DNA of 64,000 bases, taken from the NCBI RefSeq assembly GCF_003053845.1, contig NZ_QAYG01000006.1, positions 62,001-126,000 of the forward strand, written 5' to 3'. A program made the translations under genes and the position numbers. Position 1 is the first letter of the stretch, and every line of letters begins with the position of its first letter. This document shows, one piece after another, positions 1 to 10,212 of this stretch. The notes beneath the pieces are model-generated. The model did not search any database. It was not told the DNA's origin and saw only the letters and a list, made by a program, of their open reading frames with translations. The stretch is from Breoghania corrubedonensis (GTDB lineage: Bacteria > Pseudomonadota > Alphaproteobacteria > Rhizobiales > Stappiaceae).

Positions 1-881
1 AAAGCGCAGCCGCCGCGGTGGCCACGCGGAAGCGGGCCGAAGCGATCGAGGGCCTGATTTCCGGCTTCCGGGCGGATGTTACCGGCATGCTGGCGAGTGT
101 CGAAGGGGTGCTCGACAGCGTCGCGGAAACGGCGGCCGACCTCACTCAATCTTCGTCAGACGCGGCGCGGCAAGGGGGCGAGGCGGCCCAGGAATCCGAG
201 CGCGCCTCGGGCAATGTGGAGGCGGTCGCGGCGGCGACGGAGGAGCTCAACGCTTCCATCAGCGAAATCGAGCGGCAGGTCGCCACCACGGCCGATGTCG
301 TGCGGCAGACGACGCGCTCAACGGCCACATCCAACGAGAAGGTGATGGGGCTTGCCCGTTCGGCCGAACGAATTGGCGACGTGGTGTCGCTTATTTCGGA
401 AATTGCCGAACAGACCAACCTGCTGGCGCTCAACGCCACCATCGAGGCGGCGCGGGCGGGAGAGGCGGGGCGCGGCTTTGCCGTGGTTGCGGCGGAAGTG
501 AAGGAGCTTGCCTCGCAAACCGCGAAGGCGACGGAGGAGATCTCCACCCAGATCGCCGAGATCCAGGCGTCGACCAATTCTGCGGTGACCGAGATAGGCG
601 CCGTTACCCAATCGATCGACGAGGTCAACGGCTATACGGAAGCGATCGCCGACGCGGTGCGCCAGCAGGGCGCCGCGACCGGCGAGATCTCGCACAATGT
701 CACGGAGGCGGCGTCGGGAACGCGCATCGTCAACGAATCTGTATCGGCGCTTTCCGTGCGGATTGGCGAAAGCGCCCGCGCGATGGGCGAAATGCAATCG
801 TCCACTCGGGAGATGAAGGCTCAGGCCGATCGCCTGCGCGCTTCCATCGACCGGTTCCTCGACGAAGTCGCGGCCGCCTGA
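1..881 (+). CDS. Methyl-accepting chemotaxis protein, C-terminal part (5' truncated by window edge)
   Basis: The reading frame is open from base 3 to the TGA at 879-881, so this is the last ~290 residues of a longer chemoreceptor. The visible part is the cytoplasmic coiled-coil signalling domain. The hairpin-tip sequence [19 protein letters not shown], which contacts CheA and CheW, lies at about residues 125-145 of this fragment and is followed by [15 protein letters not shown]. Flanking Ala/Glu/Gln-rich heptads are typical methylation helices. No CheR-docking pentapeptide is seen at the C-terminus (it ends DEVAAA). A GTG at 18 is only an internal codon; the sensing domain lies outside the window. 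The che operon at 57-63 kb could supply its partners. Confidence 0.93.
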   Translation, partial: SAAAAVATRKRAEAIEGLISGFRADVTGMLASVEGVLDSVAETAADLTQSSSDAARQGGEAAQESERASGNVEAVAAATEELNASISEIERQVATTADVVRQTTRSTATSNEKVMGLARSAERIGDVVSLISEIAEQTNLLALNATIEAARAGEAGRGFAVVAAEVKELASQTAKATEEISTQIAEIQASTNSAVTEIGAVTQSIDEVNGYTEAIADAVRQQGAATGEISHNVTEAASGTRIVNESVSALSVRIGESARAMGEMQSSTREMKAQADRLRASIDRFLDEVAAA

Positions 882-887
882 GGCCGA

Positions 888-2201
<1,314 letters not shown>

Positions 2202-2672
2202 ATGTCCGATACAAAGCAGTCTTGGCCCGACCTTTCCGGCCGCATGGAAGCCGACGCGCATATCCTGGCGGTGCGCGTTTATTACGAAGACACCGATTTT
2301 TCAGGCATCGTCTATCACGCCTCCTATCTGCGCTTCATGGAGCGCGGACGCTCCGATCTGCTGAGGCATTGCGGCGTCCATCACAGCGAGCTGGATGAGG
2401 GCCGCTCCGGAGAGCGGCTCGCCTTCGTCGTGCGGCACATGGACATCAATTTCCTCAAGCCCGCCCGCATCGACGACGTTCTGGAAGTTCGCACCCGCTG
2501 TTCGCAGGTCCACGGCGCGCGTCTCATCATGGAACAGGAGATCGTTCGCGCGGGGCAGGTGCTGATCACGGCGAGCGTGACGGCCGCGGTGATCAACCCG
2601 CAGGGACGTCCGCGGCGGATGCCGGCGGAACTGGCCTCGCGGCTGGGCCTTGTTCCCGAAGGCAAAGACTGA
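2202..2672 (+). CDS. ybgC: Tol-Pal system-associated acyl-CoA thioesterase YbgC
   Basis: Hotdog-fold thioesterase of the 4-hydroxybenzoyl-CoA thioesterase/YbgC family, 156 residues. The signature YYEDTDFSGIVYHASYLRF (about residues 27-45) contains the catalytic Asp32 and the conserved His39. In other proteobacteria YbgC hydrolyses short-chain or lipid-linked acyl thioesters and is encoded first in the tol-pal cluster, as here. The frame is open far upstream, but the ATG at 2202 (MSDTKQSW) gives the usual family length. tolQ follows after a 332-bp gap, so it may be transcribed separately from tolQRA. Confidence 0.92.
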   Translation: MSDTKQSWPDLSGRMEADAHILAVRVYYEDTDFSGIVYHASYLRFMERGRSDLLRHCGVHHSELDEGRSGERLAFVVRHMDINFLKPARIDDVLEVRTRCSQVHGARLIMEQEIVRAGQVLITASVTAAVINPQGRPRRMPAELASRLGLVPEGKD

Positions 2673-3004
2673 ACGGGAAAAAACGCGAGTTTGAAGGGGC
2701 GGGCAGAAAAAACGTCCTGCCTTCGCACCGCCCGTTCAACCGCCCCGAGCGGTCGCCAAACGGTCCTAACCGCCTCCAGCGACACCCGAAAGCCCATCAA
2801 ATCCGTGTCATCTTGCCTGTCGTTAAGACGACGGTAACCTTGACAATGTCTTGCTAGCGCGAAGTCTGAATGGCGAAAAGCCCCGGTTTCGCCAAATTCC
2901 GCCGCCACAGAGGCAGCCGCCATGCGAGGGGTATCGCGGCTCGCGAAAGGGAGGTGGCGCGCAGCGGCTCCTGCGGCCGCGCGCACACATTGAGGTCCAT
3001 CTGA
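2673..3004. other. Intergenic region before tolQ
   Basis: This 332-bp gap holds no credible gene. It should carry the tolQ promoter; a TTGACA at 2840-2845 is a possible -35 box, but no convincing -10 box follows. A short dyad around 2695-2725 (GGCAG/CTGCC) is too weak to call a terminator. Confidence 0.35.
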
Positions 3005-3727
3005 ATGATTTCGGAAGCGTTCGCGCAGACAACAGAGCTTGCCGCGCCGGCGGGCGACATATCGTTTTTCGCGCTGTTTCTCGGCGCACACATCGTCGTG
3101 AAGATCGTGATGCTCGGCCTTATCGCCGCCTCCGTGTGGTGCTGGGCGATCATTGTCGACAAGCAGCTGCTCTTCACGCGGACCCGGCGCCAGATGAACC
3201 GGTTTGAGAGCGTGTTCTGGTCCGGTCAGTCGCTGGAGGATCTTTACCAGACGCTGGTCAGCCGGGCGAACACCTCCATGGCCGCGCTCTTCGTCGCCGC
3301 CATGCGGGAGTGGAAACGGTCGCACGAGGGCAAGAAGCCGGCCATCGCCAGCCTGCAACAGCGCATCGACCGGGTCATGGACGTCACCATCTCACGCGAG
3401 ATGGAGCGGCTTGAAAACCGGCTTCTGGTGCTGGCGACCGTCGGCTCCGCGGCGCCCTTCGTCGGTCTGTTCGGCACGGTGTGGGGTATCATGACGTCGT
3501 TCCAGGCGATCGCGGCCTCGAAGAACACCAACCTGACGGTGGTGGCGCCCGGCATCGCGGAGGCGCTGTTCGCCACCGCGCTCGGCCTCGTGGCGGCCAT
3601 CCCGGCGGTGATCGCCTACAACAAGTATTCGGCCGAGGCGACACGGCTGTCGTCGCGCATGGAAGGGTTCGCCGACGAGTTCTCGGCCATCCTTTCGCGC
3701 CAGATCGACGAACGCACGCAAGGATAA
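3005..3727 (+). CDS. tolQ: Tol-Pal system inner membrane proton-channel subunit TolQ
   Basis: TolQ, 240 residues, of the MotA/TolQ/ExbB proton-channel family. It forms the stator with TolR and powers TolA for outer membrane constriction at division. Three membrane segments are visible at about residues 21-50, 140-165 and 178-205. The last two contain the conserved runs VGSAAPFVGLFGTVWGIM and GIAEALFATALGLVAAIPAV. The cytoplasmic loop between the first and second segments carries the usual charged stretch. The ATG at 3005 fits the family. tolR begins six bases after the stop, so the two are cotranscribed. Confidence 0.96.
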   Translation: MISEAFAQTTELAAPAGDISFFALFLGAHIVVKIVMLGLIAASVWCWAIIVDKQLLFTRTRRQMNRFESVFWSGQSLEDLYQTLVSRANTSMAALFVAAMREWKRSHEGKKPAIASLQQRIDRVMDVTISREMERLENRLLVLATVGSAAPFVGLFGTVWGIMTSFQAIAASKNTNLTVVAPGIAEALFATALGLVAAIPAVIAYNKYSAEATRLSSRMEGFADEFSAILSRQIDERTQG

Positions 3728-3733
3728 ACCGAC

Positions 3734-4186
3734 ATGGGTGTCCATACAGGAGCGGGTGCGAGCGGCGGTCGCCGTCGCGGGCGAGGCCGCCAGCGCCATC
3801 AGCCGATGAGCGAGATCAACGTGACGCCGATGGTCGACGTCATGCTGGTGCTGCTCATCATCTTCATGGTGGCCGCGCCGCTGCTCACCGTCGGCGTGCC
3901 CATAGATCTGCCGGAAACGCGTGCCAAGGCTCTGCAGGACGACGTCGAACCGATCACGATTTCGGTTTCCAAGGACGGCAAGGTGTTCCTGCAGGATACG
4001 GAAGTGGACGCGGACGAGATCGTGCCGAAGCTGACCGCTATCGCCAAGAACGGCTATGACGAGCGTATCTACGTGCGCGGCGATCGCGATGCCGATTACG
4101 GCACGGTGATGCGCATCATGGCACGGATCAGCGCCTCCGGCTTCCGCCGTATCGGGCTGGTCACAACCGAGGAACAGAGCCAGTAG
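3734..4186 (+). CDS. tolR: Tol-Pal system protein TolR
   Basis: TolR, 150 residues, ExbD/TolR family, partner of TolQ in the proton-driven Tol motor. A short Gly/Arg-rich cytoplasmic tail (residues 1-23) precedes the family motif EINVTPMVDVMLVLLIIFM. Asp35 in that single membrane helix is the proton-relay residue. The periplasmic domain (about residues 60-145) ends in the expected RIGLVTTEE strand. tolA starts three bases after the stop. Confidence 0.96.
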   Translation: MGVHTGAGASGGRRRGRGRQRHQPMSEINVTPMVDVMLVLLIIFMVAAPLLTVGVPIDLPETRAKALQDDVEPITISVSKDGKVFLQDTEVDADEIVPKLTAIAKNGYDERIYVRGDRDADYGTVMRIMARISASGFRRIGLVTTEEQSQ

Positions 4187-4189
4187 AGC

Positions 4190-5185
4190 ATGCGTACAGG
4201 GCTCGTCGTTTCCCTTATCGGCCACGCGGTCGTTCTGTTTTGGGGGCTTATCGCCTTTCCGAGCGCGCAACCCTTTTCGGTCGAGCCCGTGGATGCGCTG
4301 CCGGTAGATCTTGTGCCGATCGAGGAGGTGACCAAGACCCGCGTCGGCGACAAGACCGCCTCCAAGGACAATCCATCGGCGCCCAAGCCGGCCGACAAGC
4401 CGGTCGAGGCACCGAAGAAAGCTTCGGATCCCGGCAAGAAGCCGACCGAAAGCGCCAAAGCGGCGCCAGCGAAGAGCGAGCCGAAGAAGGTGGCCGAGGC
4501 ACCGCCGCCGGAACCGCCGGCCGAGCCGGACCCCGCGCCCGAGCCCGCCAAGGAGCCGGAACCCGCCCCCGAGCCGCAGACGGAGGCCGAGCCGGCGCCG
4601 GCGCAGGAAGAGGCGCCCAAGGAAGCGGAAAAGGCACCCGAGCCGCCAAAGCCGGTTAACGTGGTGCCGCAGTCCAAGCCGACGCCGCCCAGACGCACGC
4701 AGACGGCGGCGCTGGATCCGGCGAAGACGCAGAACGCCCGGGAGCAAGAGGAGGAGAAGAAGTTCGATCCGAACGAGATCTCCAACCTGCTCAACAAGGT
4801 GAAGCCGGAAGGCGGCGAGCGGACGGTATCGGAAGAGCCGGCGGGGCTCGGCGCAACGCGGGCGACCCAGCAGCAGGGACTTTCGGCCAGCCAGCTCGAT
4901 CTTCTGGTTTCCAAGATCAAGGAGCGCTGGAACTACGTTCCAGACGCCTTCCCGCCCGATCTGGTGGTGGTGGTGCAGTTCGAGCTGACCCGCGACGGCC
5001 ATCTGGCGGGCACACCGCGGATCATGAACTCCAACCCCTATCCGCGCTTCCGCCAGATCGCGGAAGCCGCGGTCAGGGCGATCATTGCGGTCGACCGTTC
5101 GGAAGGGTTCAGTTTCCTGCCGCGCGATCGCTACGACGGGAACGGCGGATGGAATACGGTGTTGGCCAATCTGAAGCCGCAATGA
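4190..5185 (+). CDS. tolA: Tol-Pal system protein TolA (TonB-type C-terminus)
   Basis: TolA-like energy transducer, 331 residues, linking the TolQR motor to TolB/Pal. The N-terminus is a membrane anchor (about residues 3-24, LVVSLIGHAVVLFWGLIAF). The centre (about 55-190) is very rich in Pro, Glu, Ala and Lys and is probably an extended periplasm-spanning rod; in this lineage it is proline-rich rather than the long Ala/Lys helix of E. coli. The C-terminal 100 residues form a TonB/TolA-type domain with WNYVPDAF and a conserved ARIMNSNPYPRF-like region. Its place between tolR and tolB settles the name. Confidence 0.92.
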   Translation: MRTGLVVSLIGHAVVLFWGLIAFPSAQPFSVEPVDALPVDLVPIEEVTKTRVGDKTASKDNPSAPKPADKPVEAPKKASDPGKKPTESAKAAPAKSEPKKVAEAPPPEPPAEPDPAPEPAKEPEPAPEPQTEAEPAPAQEEAPKEAEKAPEPPKPVNVVPQSKPTPPRRTQTAALDPAKTQNAREQEEEKKFDPNEISNLLNKVKPEGGERTVSEEPAGLGATRATQQQGLSASQLDLLVSKIKERWNYVPDAFPPDLVVVVQFELTRDGHLAGTPRIMNSNPYPRFRQIAEAAVRAIIAVDRSEGFSFLPRDRYDGNGGWNTVLANLKPQ

Positions 5186-5269
5186 CGGCTCATGTGATGG
5201 CTGTGAGATCGAAGACATGATGACAGGCGCACGGTGCGGTGTGCGCGAAGTCAGTCTGAAGGGATAGCG

Positions 5270-6589
5270 ATGCACGTCTTGTTCAAACGATGGGCCATGA
5301 TGGCCGCCGCAGTGCTCGGCTTCGTCGCCGTCAGCATCCAGCCCTCGAGCGCGCTGGTGGAGATCAATGTCGCCGGCGGCAACATCGAGCCGCTACCGAT
5401 CGCGCTGCCGAATTTCGGCGGCGACGACGCCAAGCTCTCGGCCGATATCGTCTCCGTCATTACCGCGGACCTGAAGCGCTCGGGACTTTTCCGGCCGCTC
5501 GATCCGCAGAGTTTCATCCAGAAGGATATGGACGTGAACACCCAGCCCCGCTTTGGCGACTGGCGGGTGATCACTGCCCAGGTTCTGGCCACCGGCTCCG
5601 TCTTCCGCCAGTCCGACGGGCGACTTCGCGCGGAATTCCGGCTGTGGGACGTCTTCGCCGGCGAGCAGATGCTCGGCCAGCAGTACTTCACCACGCCGGA
5701 GAACTGGCGCCGGCTTGCCCATATCATCGCCGATGCGATCTACCAGCGGCTGACCGGCGAGAAGGGGTATTTCGACACGCGCGTGGTCTTCGTCTCCGAA
5801 AGCGGACCGAAGGACAAGCGCGTCAAGCGGCTGGCGATCATGGATCAGGATGGCGCCAATGTGCGTTTCCTGACCCGCGGTGACGACCTGGTGCTGACCC
5901 CGCGCTTCTCGCCGTCGAGCCAGGAAGTCACCTACATGTCCTATGCTTCCGGCAATCCGCAGGTCTATCTGCTCAACATCGAGACAGGTCAGCGCGAGGT
6001 GGTCGGCAACTTCCCCGGCATGACGTTTGCGCCGAGGTTCTCGCCCGACGGACAGCAGGTGATCATGAGCCTGCAGGAGTCGGGCAACGCCAACATCTTC
6101 TCGATGGATCTGCGCTCGAGGCGTACGACTCGGCTCACATCGTCCGCGGCGATCGATACCTCGCCGTGCTACTCGCCGGACGCGCGGCAGATCGTGTTCG
6201 AGTCCGATCGCGGCGGCTCGCAACAGATCTACGTGATGAACGGCGACGGGTCGAACCCGCACCGTATCAGCTTCGGTCCTGGCTCCTATTCGACGCCCGT
6301 CTGGTCGCCGCGCGGTGATCTCATCGCGTTCACCAAGCAGCACGAAGGCCGCTTCATGATCGGCGTGATGAAGCCGGACGGCAGCCAGGAGCGCATCCTG
6401 ACCGAGGGCTTCCACAACGAAGGTCCGACCTGGGCGCCGAACGGCCGCGTCATCATGTTCTTCCGCGACACGCCGGGCGCCAATGGCGGGCCGCAGCTGT
6501 GGACGGTGGATCTGACCGGCTACAACGAACGCCGCGTGGAAACGCAAGGATTTGCGTCCGATCCGGCCTGGTCTCCGCTGCTGGAGTAG
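5270..6589 (+). CDS. tolB: Tol-Pal system beta-propeller protein TolB
   Basis: TolB, 439 residues, a periplasmic protein that binds Pal and the Tol motor. A Sec signal peptide is visible (about residues 1-27, ending PSSALVEI). It is followed by the N-terminal domain with FVSESG at its end, then a C-terminal propeller of PD40 repeats (recurring [28 protein letters not shown] and [10 protein letters not shown] units). The ATG at 5270 is chosen over an upstream in-frame ATG at 5234 because it starts at the signal peptide and is preceded by AAGGGA. An 84-bp gap separates it from tolA. Confidence 0.96.
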   Translation: MHVLFKRWAMMAAAVLGFVAVSIQPSSALVEINVAGGNIEPLPIALPNFGGDDAKLSADIVSVITADLKRSGLFRPLDPQSFIQKDMDVNTQPRFGDWRVITAQVLATGSVFRQSDGRLRAEFRLWDVFAGEQMLGQQYFTTPENWRRLAHIIADAIYQRLTGEKGYFDTRVVFVSESGPKDKRVKRLAIMDQDGANVRFLTRGDDLVLTPRFSPSSQEVTYMSYASGNPQVYLLNIETGQREVVGNFPGMTFAPRFSPDGQQVIMSLQESGNANIFSMDLRSRRTTRLTSSAAIDTSPCYSPDARQIVFESDRGGSQQIYVMNGDGSNPHRISFGPGSYSTPVWSPRGDLIAFTKQHEGRFMIGVMKPDGSQERILTEGFHNEGPTWAPNGRVIMFFRDTPGANGGPQLWTVDLTGYNERRVETQGFASDPAWSPLLE

Positions 6590-6868
6590 CGGAAATGTTT
6601 TTTTTCGTCCGCGCGATCGCGAGCGGGGAACCAAATGGCGGGTGGCGGGTTACCACCCGTCCGGCGTCTCGGCGTCGGCCCCGGCCGTGCCCTTGATCGC
6701 GAAGGGCGGGGAGACTAGGTTCGCACACCTCTTGTGCGCGACCAAAGGCATGGCAATCGGGCAGATTAGGGGATTATTAACCATCTCCGCAAACCACGGC
6801 TTAACCAACTCGGGCTAGGTTTAGTTTACCCTATCGGGGCTCGGTGGGGACCAAGGAGTAGCGGGACT

Positions 6869-7357
6869 ATGAAGATGAACGGGACATTCATGCGCGGATT
6901 GCGGGTCGCTGCGGTGGCGGCGGTCGCGCTGTTCGTTGCAGCCTGCGCCCAGACGCGGCCGGACAACATCGCCAACAGTACGGTGGCGCCGGGTACGGCC
7001 CAGGATTTCGTCGTCAATGTGGGCGACAGGGTGTTCTTTACGGTCGATAGCTCCGACCTCACCGCAGAGGCTCGCGGCACCCTGGACAAGCAGGCACAGT
7101 GGTTGCAGCAGTATCCGCGATACACTGTGACGGTCGAAGGACACGCCGACGAACGCGGCACGCGTGAATACAACATCGCGCTGGGCGCCAGGCGCGCGAC
7201 GGCCGCACGCGATTACCTGATCAGCCGTGGCGTTGGTGCCAACCGGCTGCGGACCATTTCCTATGGCAAGGAACGCCCGGTTGCCGTGTGCAACGACGCG
7301 TCTTGCTGGACCCAGAACCGCCGCGCGGTGACTGTGGTCAACAACGCGGGAAGCTGA
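6869..7357 (+). CDS. pal: Peptidoglycan-associated lipoprotein Pal
   Basis: Pal, 162 residues, an outer membrane lipoprotein that anchors the envelope to peptidoglycan. The lipobox is LFVAAC with the acylated Cys at about residue 26. The OmpA-like peptidoglycan-binding domain spans about residues 48-157 and includes TVEGHADERGTREYN and ALGARRA. A CxxxxC pair near the C-terminus (CNDASC) is common in alphaproteobacterial Pal. AAGGAG lies 11 bases upstream of the ATG. A 279-bp gap to tolB suggests an extra promoter. Confidence 0.96.
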   Translation: MKMNGTFMRGLRVAAVAAVALFVAACAQTRPDNIANSTVAPGTAQDFVVNVGDRVFFTVDSSDLTAEARGTLDKQAQWLQQYPRYTVTVEGHADERGTREYNIALGARRATAARDYLISRGVGANRLRTISYGKERPVAVCNDASCWTQNRRAVTVVNNAGS

Positions 7358-7399
7358 CGGCCGGTCGCGAAACCCGCGCCTCGAGCTTTGGACAGAAGA

Positions 7400-7435
7400 G
7401 ACCGGCGATCCTCGAAAGGGGGTCGGCGGTCTTTT
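7400..7435 (+). terminator. Probable intrinsic terminator after pal
   Basis: An imperfect 12-bp stem (GACCGGCGATCC with GGGTCGGCGGTC) with a TCGAAAG-type loop is followed by TTTT. It lies 43 bases after pal, so it may attenuate readthrough into cpoB. Confidence 0.6.
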
Positions 7436-7555
7436 CGCTTATTGCGGGCCACACCCTTACGGCAGGTCAAAATTTGGCCGAACTCCGCGCGACCTATGTT
7501 AGGAAACGCGTACCCCTTCTTCCGGGGCCTTCAGGCCCGTGACAACGGATGGATC

Positions 7556-8656
7556 ATGAAGACATTTCGTATCCGCGAACGTACGTCCGGTCGCATTGCT
7601 CTGGCTCTGACGTTCGGGCTGGCGCTTGCGCTCGCCGCGCCTTTGGTCGCGGCCGGCCCGGCCGCCGCCCAGGGCGGTTTCTTCGGCTCGTCCAACAACC
7701 GCGAGGACGGCCAGCTTGCCGTGCGGCTCGGACAGCTTGAGGAACAGGTCCGCAATCTCACCGGACAGATCGAGGAGCTGAACCATCAGCTCCGCCAGAC
7801 CCAGGACCAACTGCGCCGCGCGCAGGAGGACAACGAATTCCGGTTCCAGGAGCTGGAAGGCGGCAAGCCGGGCACGGGCAAGCGCTCGCAGGCGCCGGCC
7901 GCCGGCACACCCGCCGATACCGCGCGCAATTCCGCAGGCGGCAATTCGTATGGGCGTGCGCCAGCACCCGGCACCGCGGATCCCAACGATCCCTACGCCG
8001 CCAAGCGTGAGGCAACGGTGCACGACCTGGGTTCCTACTCGGTGCCCGAACAGGGCTCCGGCGATCAGGGGGCGGCGCTTGGCCCCTCCGGTCAGCCGCT
8101 CGATCTCTCCGCGCTGGCGCGCGGCAATTCCGGGTCCTATGGCGGCGATTCCTACGGCGGCGGCGCTTATGAGGAGCCGGACAATCCGCCGCTCGGCGGC
8201 AACGGCGTTTCCGGTGCGACCGGTGGCACCGACGCGATCGGCCAGCTCGCGTCAGCCTCGCCCGACGGGTCCGCCCGTCAGGAATACGATCAGGCCTATT
8301 CGATGGTGCTGAACGGCCAGTACGACCAGGCCGCCCAGCTCTTCAAGCAGTTTCTGGCCGCCAATCCGGACGATCCGCTTGCCGCCAACGCGCAGTACTG
8401 GCTGGGCGAGAGCTATTTCGGCAAAGGCAAGTACCGCGAGGCGGCAGACGCCTTTCTCAAGACCTATACCGACTACCCGGCCAACGACAAGGCGCCCGAC
8501 AGCCTGCTGAAACTCGGCCTGTCGCTTGATGGGCTGGGCCAGAAGGATGCGGCGTGCGCGACCTATTCGGAGCTTCTGACAAAGTATCCCGGGGCCTCTG
8601 GAGCGGTTCTCGATCAGGCGCGCAAGGAGCAGAAGAGTGCCGGCTGTCGTGGATGA
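7556..8656 (+). CDS. cpoB: Cell division coordinator CpoB (YbgF), tetratricopeptide repeat protein
   Basis: CpoB/YbgF, 366 residues, periplasmic, coordinating Tol-driven outer membrane constriction with cell wall synthesis. A signal peptide runs to about residue 38 (ending AAAQGG). A coiled coil follows at about residues 50-105 (LEEQVRNLTGQIEELNHQL), matching the trimerisation helix of YbgF. A Gly/Ser/Pro-rich linker precedes tetratricopeptide repeats in the last ~120 residues (YDQAAQLFKQFLAANPDDP, YWLGESYFGKGKY). The ATG at 7556 (MKTFRIRE) directly precedes the signal peptide; the upstream extension of the frame is not family-like. tilS overlaps its 3' end by 20 bases. Confidence 0.93.
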   Translation: MKTFRIRERTSGRIALALTFGLALALAAPLVAAGPAAAQGGFFGSSNNREDGQLAVRLGQLEEQVRNLTGQIEELNHQLRQTQDQLRRAQEDNEFRFQELEGGKPGTGKRSQAPAAGTPADTARNSAGGNSYGRAPAPGTADPNDPYAAKREATVHDLGSYSVPEQGSGDQGAALGPSGQPLDLSALARGNSGSYGGDSYGGGAYEEPDNPPLGGNGVSGATGGTDAIGQLASASPDGSARQEYDQAYSMVLNGQYDQAAQLFKQFLAANPDDPLAANAQYWLGESYFGKGKYREAADAFLKTYTDYPANDKAPDSLLKLGLSLDGLGQKDAACATYSELLTKYPGASGAVLDQARKEQKSAGCRG

Positions 8657-9926
8657 CGGAACGCCGCTTTGCGAAAGCGAGGCGGCCCGGCTGTTTGCGC
8701 CTCTGGCGCGTCATCGCCTGATCGCGCTCGCCGTTTCCGGCGGTGGCGATTCCATGGCTTTGCTTCATCTCTACGACCGTTGGCGAAAGGCTTGCCCGCA
8801 GGCGCCGCGCGCGGTCGTTTTCACCGTCGATCACGGCCTGCGCGCGGAAGCGGCCGATGAGGCGGCGATGGTCGCGCGGCATTGCGAGACCCTTCGAATT
8901 CCCCACAAGACGTTGCGCTGGCAGGGGCCGAGGCCCGCAAGTGGCATCCAGGAGGCGGCGCGCGCGGCCCGCTATTCGCTGATGATCGGCGAAATGGCCG
9001 TGCTTGGCGCCGATGCGCTCGTCCTTGCCCATACATGCGATGATCAGGCCGAGACCTTTCTTGACCGGCTGGCGCGCGGCAGCGGCGTCTACGGTCTTGC
9101 CGCGATGGCACCGGAAACGCGGCGCGAAGGCATCGTTCTGGCCCGTCCTCTCCTCGATGTCTCGCGCGCGCGGTTACGGACGATGCTCGTGGCGGCGGGG
9201 ATCGCATGGGTGGACGATCCCTCCAACGAGGATAGCCACTACCGCCGCGTGCGCATGCGCCGGTTGCTGCCGGTGCTGGAGCGCGAAGGTCTTGGCCGTG
9301 ATCGGCTGGTTGCGACTGCGCGCTCCATGGCACGCGCGGCCGCCGCACTTGACGGATGGGTCGATGGCATCATCGCGGGCGACGTCATGCGACACCCGGC
9401 CGGCCCGTGTCGTTTCGCGGCTTCGCTGCTGGAATGTCTGCCGGATGAGGTGGCATTGCGGCTTGTCGCCCGGCTGCTGCGCGATACAGGCGGCGCGTCG
9501 CATGTTCCGCGGCTTGCCCGGCTGGAGGCGGCTCTGGCCGATCTCGGTTCAAACGAGGGCCGGCGGACGCTGGCCGGCTGCGTGATGGAGCGGCGGGACG
9601 GGGAGATTCTGGTTCATCGCGAAATCGGCCGCGCGGGATTGGACGAACTGGAAATCCGGCCCGGCGAAACCGGCATCTGGGATCGGCGTTTTGCCGTCAC
9701 ATTGAGTGCGGATGCGGCCGGACCCGTGCGGATTACAGCGCTGGGGGCGGGCGGGCTTCGGCGCGCGGGGCTTGCTCCGCCGCAAGGCTGGCCGCGCGCG
9801 GCCTTCGCGGGCGCGCCTGCGGCACGAAGGGGCGGCGATGTCCTTGCGCTTCCGGGGTTCGATCTCACGCCGGCTGCGCAATGGCGAGGAAGCGTGGTCG
9901 CCCGCCGTATTGGCATTTTGCGGTGA
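8637..9926 (+). CDS. tilS: tRNA(Ile)-lysidine synthase TilS
   Basis: TilS, 429 residues, ATP-dependent ligase that converts C34 of the CAU-anticodon isoleucine tRNA to lysidine. The PP-loop motif SGGGDS is at residues 34-39, followed by the catalytic-core run AHTCDDQAETFLDRLARGSG. The C-terminal half is the less conserved substrate-binding region. The start is a GTG at 8637, inside the end of cpoB; a second in-frame GTG at 8649 is also possible, and the nearby ATG is out of frame. Overlap with cpoB indicates translational coupling. Confidence 0.93.
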   Translation: MPAVVDDGTPLCESEAARLFAPLARHRLIALAVSGGGDSMALLHLYDRWRKACPQAPRAVVFTVDHGLRAEAADEAAMVARHCETLRIPHKTLRWQGPRPASGIQEAARAARYSLMIGEMAVLGADALVLAHTCDDQAETFLDRLARGSGVYGLAAMAPETRREGIVLARPLLDVSRARLRTMLVAAGIAWVDDPSNEDSHYRRVRMRRLLPVLEREGLGRDRLVATARSMARAAAALDGWVDGIIAGDVMRHPAGPCRFAASLLECLPDEVALRLVARLLRDTGGASHVPRLARLEAALADLGSNEGRRTLAGCVMERRDGEILVHREIGRAGLDELEIRPGETGIWDRRFAVTLSADAAGPVRITALGAGGLRRAGLAPPQGWPRAAFAGAPAARRGGDVLALPGFDLTPAAQWRGSVVARRIGILR

Positions 9927-10212
9927 GATGGCCCATGCCTCGAATGGCGGCCTCGTACTTTATGCCAAGGGGGGAGCCGAAAGGCGGGAATTAATTGTGC
10001 CATCACGTCGGCGATTTAACAAAATGTCGACATCAATCGGTTGATAATGGGCGCGTGTCTTGTTCCGCGGGGGGGCGAGGCCTATCTTTCGGCAAGAAAG
10101 CCACAGACGGCGCCGAGCCCGGCGACGTCCAGTCGAACCCCGGTCGGGGGTATGTGCCCAGGGATGGCGTTCCATCCGGGCCGATGTCACGACCGGCGGC
10201 CAAGGGACCGTC

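Noticed and set aside
2203-2232. ybgC translated from a start far upstream (about 1680)
   Set aside because: The frame is open, but the extension is not thioesterase-like, and it would run antisense over ldh.
3392-5275. Long open frame antisense to tolQRA (627 codons)
   Set aside because: It spans several real genes on the other strand and is made of Arg/Leu/His-rich low complexity; it is a GC-bias shadow.
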